DNA of 34,408 nt from an uncultured Chitinophagaceae bacterium (GTDB taxonomy: Bacteria > Bacteroidota > Bacteroidia > Chitinophagales > Chitinophagaceae): assembly GCA_937919945.1 (NCBI GenBank), contig CALESY010000177.1:1-34408 (forward strand), in the 5' to 3' direction. The notes under the pieces were generated by a model that saw only the letters and a program-made list of their open reading frames with translations, made no database searches and was not told the origin of the DNA. Positions 24,478 to 32,956 of this stretch are shown piece after piece. Every line of letters begins with the position of its first letter. Position 1 is the stretch's first letter. Position numbers and translations under genes: made by a program.

Positions 24478-26310
24478 TTAATTACAAGTGCTGCCAATCA
24501 ATGCTTCAACTGTAGGGTCTCCATATTGTTTAGCATTTTTAAAATCGGCACATGCTTGCTGTTTGCGATTGGTATTCATATATAATATACCACGGTTCTT
24601 AAAGGCATCGCTGTATTTATTGTTCAGCTTCAGTGCCATATCAAGGTCTTGCTCGGCAGCAGGGTAGTTTTTATTGATGAAGTACACCGCCGCGCGTATG
24701 TTATATAATTCGGGCAGCTTGGGGCTTACCGCTATACCTTTGGTAGATGCTGCAACTGAGCCTTCATAGTCGCGCTGATTGTATTTGATAAATGCAATGT
24801 TGGAATAAGCTAAGCCGAAATCGGGGGTATAACGCAAACAACTATCAAGGTCTGCCAGCGCCTCTTGCCAACGGCTCACTTTTACATAGGTTATGGCACG
24901 GTTGTAGTAAGATTGTCCGTCGTCTGGTTTGATGGTGATGGCTTCTGTAAAATCGGCTATTGCTTCGTTTACCATCCCGTTGTTCAGATAGTAATTGCCC
25001 CTGTTGCCATATGCGCGAGATACATACGGCACTCTGTCATTCTTCTCTATGATGTCGCTCATAAAGTCGAGGTCGTTATTCCATGTTTTGTTCCGCTCGT
25101 AGATAGTGTAACAATAAGCTACCGCGCATACTACAAATGCTGTTTGAAAAACATAGGCAAATTTCTTTTTCAATGCCTCGTTGGCAAGTATGCTATTGTA
25201 CGCATACGCTATTATCAAAAACAGCCCTATGTAGGGGAAGTAGGCATACCTGTCTGTAGTAATAAACAAACGAGAAGGTATGAGTTGTATATTGATAGAT
25301 ATAGTGATGAAAAACAAAGCCGCGCCAAACAGCACCATCCTGTTTTTACGAAAGCGATATAGCAAGTAAATGATAAACAAAAACAAAAGCGGCGATGCAT
25401 AATATTCCCAAGGCAGCATACCATCCGCTTTGGGTGGGTACACATAAATACCACATAGGTTTACGGGCAGCAGCAGCTTGAAGAAATAGAACATGAACGA
25501 ATAGCACACCATGAAAAAAATGTCCGCAGCGTTGTACTCTATCAGCATGCCATTGGTAAGATTGCCCTTGGTGCCGGGGTCGCTGATGGTGATGATACCG
25601 AACACCACACTCAGTGCAAAGAATGGTAGTTTCTCTATTATCAGCCTTGCATTCAGTTTGCGTTTGTAATAATAATCTATCGCCAGCAATACTACCGGTA
25701 GCGTTACCGCCTGGGCTTTACTGAATAGTGACAGGATGAAAAACAAAGCAGTGATGATAAGATATTTTGCCTTGTATTCATGTTTGTGGTAGCGTATATA
25801 ATAAATAATAGCCAGCAGGTAAAAGAGAACATACATACTACTGCTACGCGCTGAAATCCATGATACAGCTTCCACGTTCATAGGGTGCAGCGCAAACAGG
25901 AACGCCACGATAAACGCCATGTTTTTCTTGTCAGTAAGCTCAGTAACTAAACGAAATACAAGCGCAATGTTTACCAAGTGCATCAATACATTCAGCAAGT
26001 GTATGGGCATCGGCTCCAGCCCCGTGGTAGCATAGTTGATGGCAAACGTCAGCACCGGTAAGGGCTGATACATGATAAGATAGTAGCTGCTGAAAATCTT
26101 CTTCACACTCGCCCAAGACAGGTTGGTAACCTCTGGGTATAGCTGGAAATACTCAATGTCGTCGAAGTTGAGAATGGCGTTCTCCAGACAGTTGGAGTAT
26201 ACCAATCCTGTAACGGCTATCAGTATCCATAGCCACAGTTTGTAGTTGGTAACCTGTTCTTTGGGTGCGGCAGCCTGTTTGTGTGCCTGCACGGCAGCTT
26301 TTTTAGCCAT
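24478..26310 (-). CDS. TMTC-like multi-membrane protein with TPR repeats
   Basis: This 610-aa protein has about ten hydrophobic helices over residues 25-430 and then five TPR repeats (about 430-605, e.g. GNYYLNNGMVNEAIADFTEA and QSYYNRAITYVKVSRWQEAL). The first luminal loop has an Asp-Asp motif (LNFDDIEYF, 50-51), with MYQPLPVLTF, HLLNVLMHLVN and ALHPMNVEAVSW behind it. This pattern fits the TMTC-type, O-mannosyl-transferase-like architecture of membrane domain plus TPR. It may be a glycosyltransferase acting on periplasmic proteins, but the sugar donor and target are unknown. It precedes pnp by 10 bases. Confidence 0.75.
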   Translation of the reverse strand: MAKKAAVQAHKQAAAPKEQVTNYKLWLWILIAVTGLVYSNCLENAILNFDDIEYFQLYPEVTNLSWASVKKIFSSYYLIMYQPLPVLTFAINYATTGLEPMPIHLLNVLMHLVNIALVFRLVTELTDKKNMAFIVAFLFALHPMNVEAVSWISARSSSMYVLFYLLAIIYYIRYHKHEYKAKYLIITALFFILSLFSKAQAVTLPVVLLAIDYYYKRKLNARLIIEKLPFFALSVVFGIITISDPGTKGNLTNGMLIEYNAADIFFMVCYSFMFYFFKLLLPVNLCGIYVYPPKADGMLPWEYYASPLLFLFIIYLLYRFRKNRMVLFGAALFFITISINIQLIPSRLFITTDRYAYFPYIGLFLIIAYAYNSILANEALKKKFAYVFQTAFVVCAVAYCYTIYERNKTWNNDLDFMSDIIEKNDRVPYVSRAYGNRGNYYLNNGMVNEAIADFTEAITIKPDDGQSYYNRAITYVKVSRWQEALADLDSCLRYTPDFGLAYSNIAFIKYNQRDYEGSVAASTKGIAVSPKLPELYNIRAAVYFINKNYPAAEQDLDMALKLNNKYSDAFKNRGILYMNTNRKQQACADFKNAKQYGDPTVEALIGSTCN

Positions 26311-26376
26311 ATTGTAAAAATGCGTTGCTACAAGCTAATATAGCTAATTGTAGAAAATACTTGCATATAGCCGGGG

Positions 26377-26931
26377 TTAGCCCTCGTAGCCGGGGTTGGG
26401 AACTTCATTCACCCGCGCAACGCCTATGCCGTCGTGCTGCATATCCGGCAGTTCCAGAAAGTGGCGCTGCTCGATGGCATCAATAGATGCTTTGCGCTTC
26501 AGGTGCTGGCTCACCAGTGTTTTGATGTGCTTGCCTGCAAAGGCCAGTATCTTATTCTTCAACCTTATCTGGCGCATGGCTGTACCGAGAAAATAGAATA
26601 ACAATGCTATAAGCCCCAGCATAGCATAGATGGCAAGGGTAAACATACGCACATTCATAGCCCCGAGTGTTGCATACTCACTTTTGTATTGCAGCTCTGT
26701 AAGTATGTAGAACGGGTAAATCTTATTCATGAAAAAAGCGAACACGATAACGCCAACGGCCAGCAGGTAGCAAAGTATCTCGGTAAATATTAATATGCCT
26801 TTATTTACAAGGCGTTGTGCTATGGGTTTGCTGAGCATAGTACCCATGGGGTCAAACACTTCAAGCTGGCTGTATATTAAAGCCTTATGTTCCTTAAACT
26901 CGTGCAATAAATCATCTTGCAGCTTGGGCAT
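26377..26931 (-). CDS. Two-helix membrane protein, function unknown
   Basis: This 184-aa protein has two membrane segments (about 45-66, TEILCYLLAVGVIVFAFF; and about 95-117, MFTLAIYAMLGLIALLFYF), a short N-terminal cytoplasmic part and a basic C-terminal tail after them. No signal peptide or known motif was recognised. The gene has a good promoter (26954-26983) and reads toward the TMTC-like gene 66 bases away, so it may be the first gene of that operon. Confidence 0.7.
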   Translation of the reverse strand: MPKLQDDLLHEFKEHKALIYSQLEVFDPMGTMLSKPIAQRLVNKGILIFTEILCYLLAVGVIVFAFFMNKIYPFYILTELQYKSEYATLGAMNVRMFTLAIYAMLGLIALLFYFLGTAMRQIRLKNKILAFAGKHIKTLVSQHLKRKASIDAIEQRHFLELPDMQHDGIGVARVNEVPNPGYEG

Positions 26932-26953
26932 ATATGAGGATATTTTTCGGTAA

Positions 26954-26983
26954 CAAAAGTAAAATAATGGCGCATTGCATCAA
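26954..26983 (-). promoter_or_regulatory. Bacteroidota-type promoter for the 26931 gene
   Basis: On the minus strand TTG (26981-26983) is followed by a 19-base spacer and TACTTTTG (26954-26961). This fits TTG-N19-TAnnTTTG exactly. A second exact -7 box (TACCTTTG, 26989-26996) lies further upstream. Confidence 0.65.
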
Positions 26984-27122
26984 GCGTGCAAAGGTATAAT
27001 GTGGAAAACTGGGCTTAGAATGACCAAAAAACCGCAACTTTGCGCTTCAAATTAAAAAGTCAAAATTCAAAATATATACCTTAATCCTGTCTTTTTTGAA
27101 TGCTGACTGCTGAATTAACTGC

Positions 27123-28715
27123 ATGAAATACGAAAAGGAAATTAACTGCCGCCGCACGTTTGCTATTATATCTCACCCGGATGCGGGTAAAACTACCCTT
27201 ACGGAAAAACTACTGTTATTTGGTGGTGCCATACAGGTAGCCGGTGCCGTGAAAAGCAACAAGATAAAAAAACACGCTACCAGCGACTTTATGGAGATAG
27301 AGCGCCAACGTGGTATATCGGTTGCTACATCGGTAATGAGCTTTGAGTATAAAAATACACTCATTAATCTGCTGGATACTCCGGGCCACAAAGACTTTGC
27401 CGAAGATACCTACCGTACCCTGACGGCTGTGGATAGTGTAATACTGGTAATAGATAGTGTGAACGGGGTAGAGGAGCAGACCCGCCGCCTGATGGAAGTA
27501 TGCCGTATGCGCGATACGCCCGTGATAGTGTTTGTGAACAAGATGGACCGCGATGGCAAATTTCCATTCGACCTGTTGGACGAAATAGAAAAAGAACTGA
27601 ACATATCGCTGCACCCGCTTTCCTGGCCAATTAATATGGGTAAAGAGTTCAAAGGGGTGTACAACCTGTTTGATAAAAGCCTGAACCTGTTTACCGCCAG
27701 CCAAAAAGCTACAGATGAAAATACCGTACCGATACCTGACCTGAGCGATGCACTGCTGGACGAAAAAGTAGGTGAGCGCGATGCCAAACAACTACGCGAA
27801 GATGTAGATTTGCTGGAAGGTGTATATGGCGATTTGGATACGGATGCATACCTGAAGGGTAAAGTAGCGCCTGTATTCTTTGGTTCAGCTGTCAATAATT
27901 TTGGTGTAAAAGAATTGCTCGATACTTTCATCCGCATAGCACCACACCCGCTGGGCAGAGCAACAGATAAACGTTATGTAGAGCCGGGAGAAGAAAAATT
28001 CACTGGCTTTATATTCAAGATACACGCCAACCTCGACCCACGCCACCGCGATCGTATTGCCTTCCTGCGTGTGTGCAGCGGCAAGTTTGAAAGGAATAAA
28101 TATTACAAACACACTCGTATAGAAAAAGATGTGCGTTTCAGCAATCCGTATTCATTCCTCGCGCGCGAAAAAGATGTAATTGAAGAAGCCTACCCGGGCG
28201 ATGTGGTGGGTTTGTTTGATACAGGCAACTTCAAGATTGGCGATACGCTGACGGAGGGTGAAAAAATGCAGTTTACCGGTATCCCAACTTTCTCTCCGGA
28301 GATATTTAAGGAATTGGTGAATAAGGACCCGATGAAAACCAAGCAACTTGAAAAAGGCATCAATCAGCTGACTGACGAGGGTGTAGCACAGCTCTTTACA
28401 CAACATGGCGGCAACCGCAAAGTGATAGGTTGTGTGGGCGAACTGCAATTTGAAGTAATACAATACCGCTTGCTGCAGGAATATGGCGCTTCTTGCGCAT
28501 TCGTACCGCTCAACTTCTACAAAGCCTGTTGGATAACAGGCGATAAAAAGAAGATAGAAGACTTCATCCGTTTCAAGCAGGCTAACGTAATGGAAGATAA
28601 AGACGGTAACCTTGTTTACTTAGCGCAAAGCGAATGGTTCCTGAATACAGAACGCCAAAACAATCCTGATATAGAATTTCACTTTACCAGTGAGTTTAAA
28701 ACACAGATGAGTTAA
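27123..28715 (+). CDS. prfC: Peptide chain release factor 3 (RF3)
   Basis: This 530-aa translational GTPase recycles class I release factors from the ribosome after termination. It has the P-loop ISHPDAGKTT (16-25), the switch/DTPGHKDF motif (85-92) and NKMDRDG (139-145) for guanine recognition. A second domain begins around TGFIFKIHANLDPRHRDR, and QLQ/FEVIQYRLL lies in the C-terminal part. The length (E. coli 529) and lack of EF-G domain IV support RF3 rather than EF-G. The start ATG is preceded by a 190-base gap; CAACTTTG at 27035-27042 is a near-consensus -7 box. Confidence 0.96.
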   Translation: MKYEKEINCRRTFAIISHPDAGKTTLTEKLLLFGGAIQVAGAVKSNKIKKHATSDFMEIERQRGISVATSVMSFEYKNTLINLLDTPGHKDFAEDTYRTLTAVDSVILVIDSVNGVEEQTRRLMEVCRMRDTPVIVFVNKMDRDGKFPFDLLDEIEKELNISLHPLSWPINMGKEFKGVYNLFDKSLNLFTASQKATDENTVPIPDLSDALLDEKVGERDAKQLREDVDLLEGVYGDLDTDAYLKGKVAPVFFGSAVNNFGVKELLDTFIRIAPHPLGRATDKRYVEPGEEKFTGFIFKIHANLDPRHRDRIAFLRVCSGKFERNKYYKHTRIEKDVRFSNPYSFLAREKDVIEEAYPGDVVGLFDTGNFKIGDTLTEGEKMQFTGIPTFSPEIFKELVNKDPMKTKQLEKGINQLTDEGVAQLFTQHGGNRKVIGCVGELQFEVIQYRLLQEYGASCAFVPLNFYKACWITGDKKKIEDFIRFKQANVMEDKDGNLVYLAQSEWFLNTERQNNPDIEFHFTSEFKTQMS

Positions 28716-28717
28716 AT

Positions 28718-29191
28718 ATGTCTTGTGTATTAAGAATTACCGGTTCTGATTTTGATGTTGATAAATTCATGATTGAGGCCAAATTTGCGGCTTCAGATAA
28801 CATAACTGTTTCCAAAAAAGGAGAGTTTATAAATGCGCTAAAAAAGCGTAAAAATATACATAACGGAATTGGTGTTATTGTAAGCAATGCACCATTCCTG
28901 AATTTTGAAAAACAACAAGCTGATGCTATAGCCTATCTGAATAAATACAAAAGTGCCTTCATCAAGTTGAAGAATTATGATATTGACGGGTGGCGTGGGT
29001 TAGATTTTGGAGTTGATACTTTTCCCGAGAATCGTTTTTACAGAGAGTATATATTGTCAATTGAATTGATAAAACTATGTGCAGAGTGCGGACTTGAAAT
29101 ATATATGAGCAACTATTTCTCCCGTAAGGAAAAACGAAGGAAAAAGAGAGTTGGGCGTTTGTTTAAAAAGAAAAAAAGTTTTTCACGTTAA
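28718..29191 (+). CDS. Orphan 157-aa protein coupled to prfC, function unknown
   Basis: The start lies 2 bases after the prfC stop, so it is probably translated from the same message. The N-terminus (MSCVLRITGSDFDVDKFM) and a segment DGWRGLDFGVDTFPENRFY suggest a small alpha/beta domain. The C-terminus is extremely basic (KEKRRKKRVGRLFKKKKSF). I do not recognise the family; a loose likeness of the first 20 residues to DUF4279-type proteins is not enough to name it. The gene is noticeably more AT-rich than prfC, which could mean recent acquisition. A terminator follows at once. Confidence 0.72.
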   Translation: MSCVLRITGSDFDVDKFMIEAKFAASDNITVSKKGEFINALKKRKNIHNGIGVIVSNAPFLNFEKQQADAIAYLNKYKSAFIKLKNYDIDGWRGLDFGVDTFPENRFYREYILSIELIKLCAECGLEIYMSNYFSRKEKRRKKRVGRLFKKKKSFSR

Positions 29192-29214
29192 AAGAGCGGC
29201 ATTTGCCGCTCTTT
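29191..29214. terminator. Bidirectional terminator between convergent genes
   Basis: A perfect 10-bp stem, aaagagcggc (29191-29200) and gccgctcttt (29205-29214), has loop attt and A/T flanks on both sides. It separates the plus-strand orphan from the minus-strand beta-helix gene, whose stop is at 29225. Confidence 0.85.
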
Positions 29215-29224
29215 GTTATTGTAG

Positions 29225-30559
29225 TTATTCTTTTAAGAGTTTCCCTGTGCTTATGGCATCGTCTGTGTGGAATATTTTATACAAATACACACCACTTGCC
29301 AGCCCATCAGTTCGTATAGTGGCTTTAGTGTTGTTGATGTTTTGTTGTAAAATAGCTTTGCCTGTTATGTCGGTGATAGTAATTGCGGCAATTTGTTTTG
29401 TTGATGCTATAGTTAGTTTATCACCCATTGGGTTGGGGTATACTTTTACAATTGCGGCATTGTAAACAGCATTGTTTTTTATAGACAATGGTGGTATGGC
29501 TATGGTATCCGCACACCCACTGTCTGCTGCAGTTAGTACTGGTAAGAATGTAACTTTACCTATTGTAAAGTCATCGTAAAAATCATAAAATCTACTCATG
29601 AGGGTTGATGAGTCAGTGGTTCCCCAATAGTTCATGGTAATATAAGCGCCAGCCACACCTGTATTATAATAATCATATAAGGTGCTGTTTTCAATGCAAT
29701 TATTCATAAGGAACGATGAAGAAGACACAGTAGTGCCTTTTATTGCTATTTCATTGTATCTAAAGCTGTTATTTTCAACACTATCTTTTATTGCCCTTTC
29801 TAAGCCTATTTTATTATGCCATATCTGATTATACTTGACTTTAGCGCATCCACTCAGTGCACTTTGTTTTGAGTAAGCTATTACATTATGATGTATGTTA
29901 TTGCCATATGTAATAGCTGTGTTGTGGTTGTAAAATACACAATTAGCTATTTCTATAGAACCATTTGAAGAGTTTTCGATTCCTTTCAAATTATTATAGA
30001 ATTCACAGTTCTTTACCACATTTCTACCGCCAAACCATGTGCCACCATCGTTATTCTGAAATATACAATTTGTTACATAAATATATGCTTGAGAAAAAGA
30101 GTAATTTACAACACCAGTAGCGTTGTCTTTAAAGATACAATCGCTTATTATGCCAGGATTTGACCTGATATGTATGGCTGCTTTCCCGGAATAACTAAAC
30201 AAGCAGTTAGAAAATTTTATAGTGTCGTCGTATGTTGTATACCATACCTCTATACCTTTCCAATCACTTTTTTTTGGGTTGAGTTTGTTAGATGTAAATA
30301 CGATTTTGTCTGTTTTTGTTCCTTCAGCCATAATTTTGCCGTAAGCATAAATAATATAATTGCCATCAAACCGCACCTCAACGCCCGGTTCAATGGTTAA
30401 TGATGCACTTGTATCAATGGCTATATCACCCTTAACAATATAAGGGTTGTTGGCTTTCGTCCAAGTTGTGTGTGTATTGATTACTCCTGAAACATTTGTT
30501 GCCAAACTAGTGGCGGTTGAGAATAGAAAAACTGCAAGGGTTAATAAGGACTTTTGCAT
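29225..30559 (-). CDS. Right-handed beta-helix protein with T9SS sorting domain
   Basis: This 444-aa protein has a signal peptide (MQKSLLTLAVFLFSTATSLA) and then a long region of short strand repeats with Asn/Ile/Val ladders, such as NCIFQNNDGGTWFGG, NCEFYNNLKG and NCVFYNHN. This pattern is typical of parallel beta-helix (right-handed) domains. The C-terminus is a T9SS type A domain (VKVYPNPMGDKL, GLASGVYLYKIF, GKLLKE). It is probably secreted and may bind or cleave polysaccharide, but no catalytic residues can be assigned. It converges on the prfC operon and diverges from the M13 peptidase gene. Confidence 0.82.
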   Translation of the reverse strand: MQKSLLTLAVFLFSTATSLATNVSGVINTHTTWTKANNPYIVKGDIAIDTSASLTIEPGVEVRFDGNYIIYAYGKIMAEGTKTDKIVFTSNKLNPKKSDWKGIEVWYTTYDDTIKFSNCLFSYSGKAAIHIRSNPGIISDCIFKDNATGVVNYSFSQAYIYVTNCIFQNNDGGTWFGGRNVVKNCEFYNNLKGIENSSNGSIEIANCVFYNHNTAITYGNNIHHNVIAYSKQSALSGCAKVKYNQIWHNKIGLERAIKDSVENNSFRYNEIAIKGTTVSSSSFLMNNCIENSTLYDYYNTGVAGAYITMNYWGTTDSSTLMSRFYDFYDDFTIGKVTFLPVLTAADSGCADTIAIPPLSIKNNAVYNAAIVKVYPNPMGDKLTIASTKQIAAITITDITGKAILQQNINNTKATIRTDGLASGVYLYKIFHTDDAISTGKLLKE

Positions 30560-30633
30560 AAAAAGAGATTTTAGGTTTGATATAAAATTAACGATTCTCT
30601 TAATAGAATATTGTCAGAAAATAAACATTTCAG

Positions 30634-30663
30634 TTTACAGCGTGAAAAAACACCCTACTTTCG
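30634..30663 (+). promoter_or_regulatory. Probable promoter of the M13 peptidase gene
   Basis: TTTA at 30634-30637 is followed by an 18-base spacer and TACTTTCG at 30656-30663, one mismatch from TAnnTTTG. It ends 20 bases before the ATG at 30684, which supports that start over the longer frame beginning at 30447. Confidence 0.4.
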
Positions 30664-30683
30664 CATTTCAAATTCAGATAGTT

Positions 30684-32720
30684 ATGAACAAAAAGTTCAT
30701 CGGCATTATTGCCGTAGCGGCTTCGTTGGCTGCTTGTAAAAATGGTACACAGCAACAGGCTACGAAAGGTGACGTACTCATTGCCAATATGGATACCACC
30801 ATCAATCCGGCAGACGATTTCTTTGAATACGCCAATGGCGGCTGGATAAAAGCCAATCCCATACCTGCCGAAGAAACAGGCTGGGGTATTGCCAATCTGG
30901 TGCAGGAAGAATTGTACAAACGCTTGTTGCATATTAATGAAGAAGCATTGAAGAAAAATGCTAAGTCGGGTACAGACCAGCAGATAGGTGATTTTTGGTT
31001 CAGTGCTATGGATACGGTTAGCATTGAGAAGGAAGGCATCAACCCGCTGAAGCCTGAACTGGATAAAATATATGCACTGACAGATGCCAAAGCACTGATG
31101 GCATATGTTGCCTATGCACACGAAAATGGCGTTGGCCTGTTTTTTGGCGAGGGTGTATCGCAAGACGCTATGAACAGTGAAGTGATGGCATATTATATGA
31201 GTCAGGGTGGGCTGGGTTTACCCAACCGCGATTATTATTTCAATACCGATGAGCGCACCGTGAAAATACGCAACGCGTACCCTGCTTATGTAGCAAAGAT
31301 GTTGGCACTGATGGGCAACGATACGGCTGTTGCTAAAACAAAAGCGGCATCTATCATAGCTATCGAAACAAGGCTTGCAAAAGCATCGCGCAAGTTGGAA
31401 GATTTGCGCGACCCGTATAAGAATTATAATAAAATAGCCATCACCAACCTCAAGAGTATTTCACCCACAATAGACTGGACAAGCACACTGGCACAAATGG
31501 GTGTGAAGAGTGTTGACAGCGTAATTGTTGGCCAGCCTGAGTTTTACAAAGAACTGGATAAGGTTATAGCTACCGAGAAACTGGACAACCTGAAAGACTA
31601 TATGGCTTTCCACCTCGTACGCTCAATGGCGCCGTACCTGAGCAAAAACTTTGTAGATGCCAATTTCGATTTCTACAGCAAACAGATACGTGGTGCACAG
31701 GCACAGAAACCACGCTGGAAGCGCGCTTTAGCAGCTGAAGAAGCTGCTATGGGTGAGGCATTGGGACAACTTTTTGCCAAAGAATACTTTAACGAAAAAG
31801 CCAAGAAACGCTATGAGGATATGGTAGAAAATGTACGTAACGCCTACAAAGCACGCATACAGAAACTGGACTGGATGACAGATAGCACCAAACAAAAAGC
31901 ATTGGCAAAATTGGCTACCATTACCAAGAAAGTAGGTTACCCCGATAAGTGGAAAGATTTCAGTAGCCTGAAAGTAACACGCGGGGCATATGCACTGAAT
32001 GTGATGGCTGCCAATAAATGGTGGAACGACTACTATATGAAGAAATTGGGCAAGCCTGTTGACCGTACGGAGTGGGAGATGACACCACAAACTTATAATG
32101 CTTATTACAACCCGTCGAACAACGAAATAGTATTGCCTGCAGGTATATTTACTGTGCCGGGCTACCGCGATGAAGAACTGGATGACGCATTGGTGTATGG
32201 CTATGCAGGTGCATCTACTATAGGGCATGAAATAACGCATGGTTTCGACGATGAGGGGCGAAAATTTGATGACAAAGGCAACCTGAAAAACTGGTGGAGC
32301 AAAGCAGACGAAGAACAGTTTGCAAAACGTGCCGAATTGTTGGTGCAACAGTTCAATAACATGATGCCTGTTGATACTATGCGCATTAACGGCCGTGCTA
32401 CGCTGGGCGAAAATCTGGCAGATTTGGGTGGTATACTCATTGGGCTGGATGCCTTTAAGCAAACTGAAACCTACAAAAAAGGAGAAAAAATAAACGGGCT
32501 TACACCATTACAGCGTTACTTCCTCGGCTATGCGCTGGGCTGGATGTACCAGACACGTAAAGAAGAACTGGCAAGCCGCCTGCTCACGGATGTTCACTCG
32601 CCGGCCAAGCAGCGTGTAAACGGGCCGTTCCCGAATGTGCCTGAGTTTTACGATGCATTTAATGTGAAGCCGGGCAACAAAATGTATCTGGCAGATAGCC
32701 TGCGGGTAAGATTGTGGTAA
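30684..32720 (+). CDS. M13-family zinc metallopeptidase lipoprotein (PepO/neprilysin-like)
   Basis: This 678-aa peptidase has a lipoprotein signal (MNKKFIGIIAVAASLAAC, Cys18). The catalytic zinc site is HEITH (His515, Glu516) in STIGHEITHGFDDEGRKFD, with the third ligand in ENLADLGG (Glu576, Asp580). Other M13 marks are NAYYNPSNNEIVLPAGIF, the N-terminal DDFFEYANGGW and the C-terminal NVPEFYDAFNVKPGN(KM). M13 enzymes cut peptides of limited size in the periplasm or at the cell surface. The start at 30684 is chosen because the upstream frame (from 30447) would be antisense to the beta-helix gene's 5' end and lacks a signal. Confidence 0.95.
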   Translation: MNKKFIGIIAVAASLAACKNGTQQQATKGDVLIANMDTTINPADDFFEYANGGWIKANPIPAEETGWGIANLVQEELYKRLLHINEEALKKNAKSGTDQQIGDFWFSAMDTVSIEKEGINPLKPELDKIYALTDAKALMAYVAYAHENGVGLFFGEGVSQDAMNSEVMAYYMSQGGLGLPNRDYYFNTDERTVKIRNAYPAYVAKMLALMGNDTAVAKTKAASIIAIETRLAKASRKLEDLRDPYKNYNKIAITNLKSISPTIDWTSTLAQMGVKSVDSVIVGQPEFYKELDKVIATEKLDNLKDYMAFHLVRSMAPYLSKNFVDANFDFYSKQIRGAQAQKPRWKRALAAEEAAMGEALGQLFAKEYFNEKAKKRYEDMVENVRNAYKARIQKLDWMTDSTKQKALAKLATITKKVGYPDKWKDFSSLKVTRGAYALNVMAANKWWNDYYMKKLGKPVDRTEWEMTPQTYNAYYNPSNNEIVLPAGIFTVPGYRDEELDDALVYGYAGASTIGHEITHGFDDEGRKFDDKGNLKNWWSKADEEQFAKRAELLVQQFNNMMPVDTMRINGRATLGENLADLGGILIGLDAFKQTETYKKGEKINGLTPLQRYFLGYALGWMYQTRKEELASRLLTDVHSPAKQRVNGPFPNVPEFYDAFNVKPGNKMYLADSLRVRLW

Positions 32721-32748
32721 AAAGCTGATTAATATCTCATTAAAATAG

Positions 32749-32789
32749 TACAGGCTATACGTTGCGTATAGCCTGTATTTATTTCTTTT
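32749..32789 (+). terminator. Rho-independent terminator after the M13 gene
   Basis: A perfect 13-bp stem (32749-32761 with 32765-32777) has a 3-base loop (ttg) and is followed by a T-rich tract (tttatttctttt). It lies 29 bases past the stop. Confidence 0.9.
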
Positions 32790-32918
32790 CGGTTAAAAAA
32801 TATAGCCTGATTCAAACCTATTAATGTGTGACTACGTCTATATTATTAATCACAGCGCGCAAATAGGTATCTATGCTTTGAAATATGCATAATTATAGTT
32901 ATTATTGCTATTAGTGCG

Positions 32919-32932
32919 AATTGTTAACAATT
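32919..32932. promoter_or_regulatory. Palindrome AATTGTTAACAATT upstream of the last gene
   Basis: A perfect 14-base palindrome lies 24 bases before the start codon at 32957. It could be a regulator-binding site or a chance AT-rich palindrome. Confidence 0.25.
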
Positions 32933-32956
32933 AATAAATAGTACAAATAAGGTATC

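Noticed and set aside
30447..30683. 79-residue N-terminal extension of the M13 gene
   Set aside because: It overlaps the 5' end of the divergent beta-helix gene, and the lipoprotein signal and promoter place the start at 30684.
31728..32462. 244-aa minus-strand frame
   Set aside because: It is antisense to the M13 peptidase, whose catalytic motifs clearly define the true frame.
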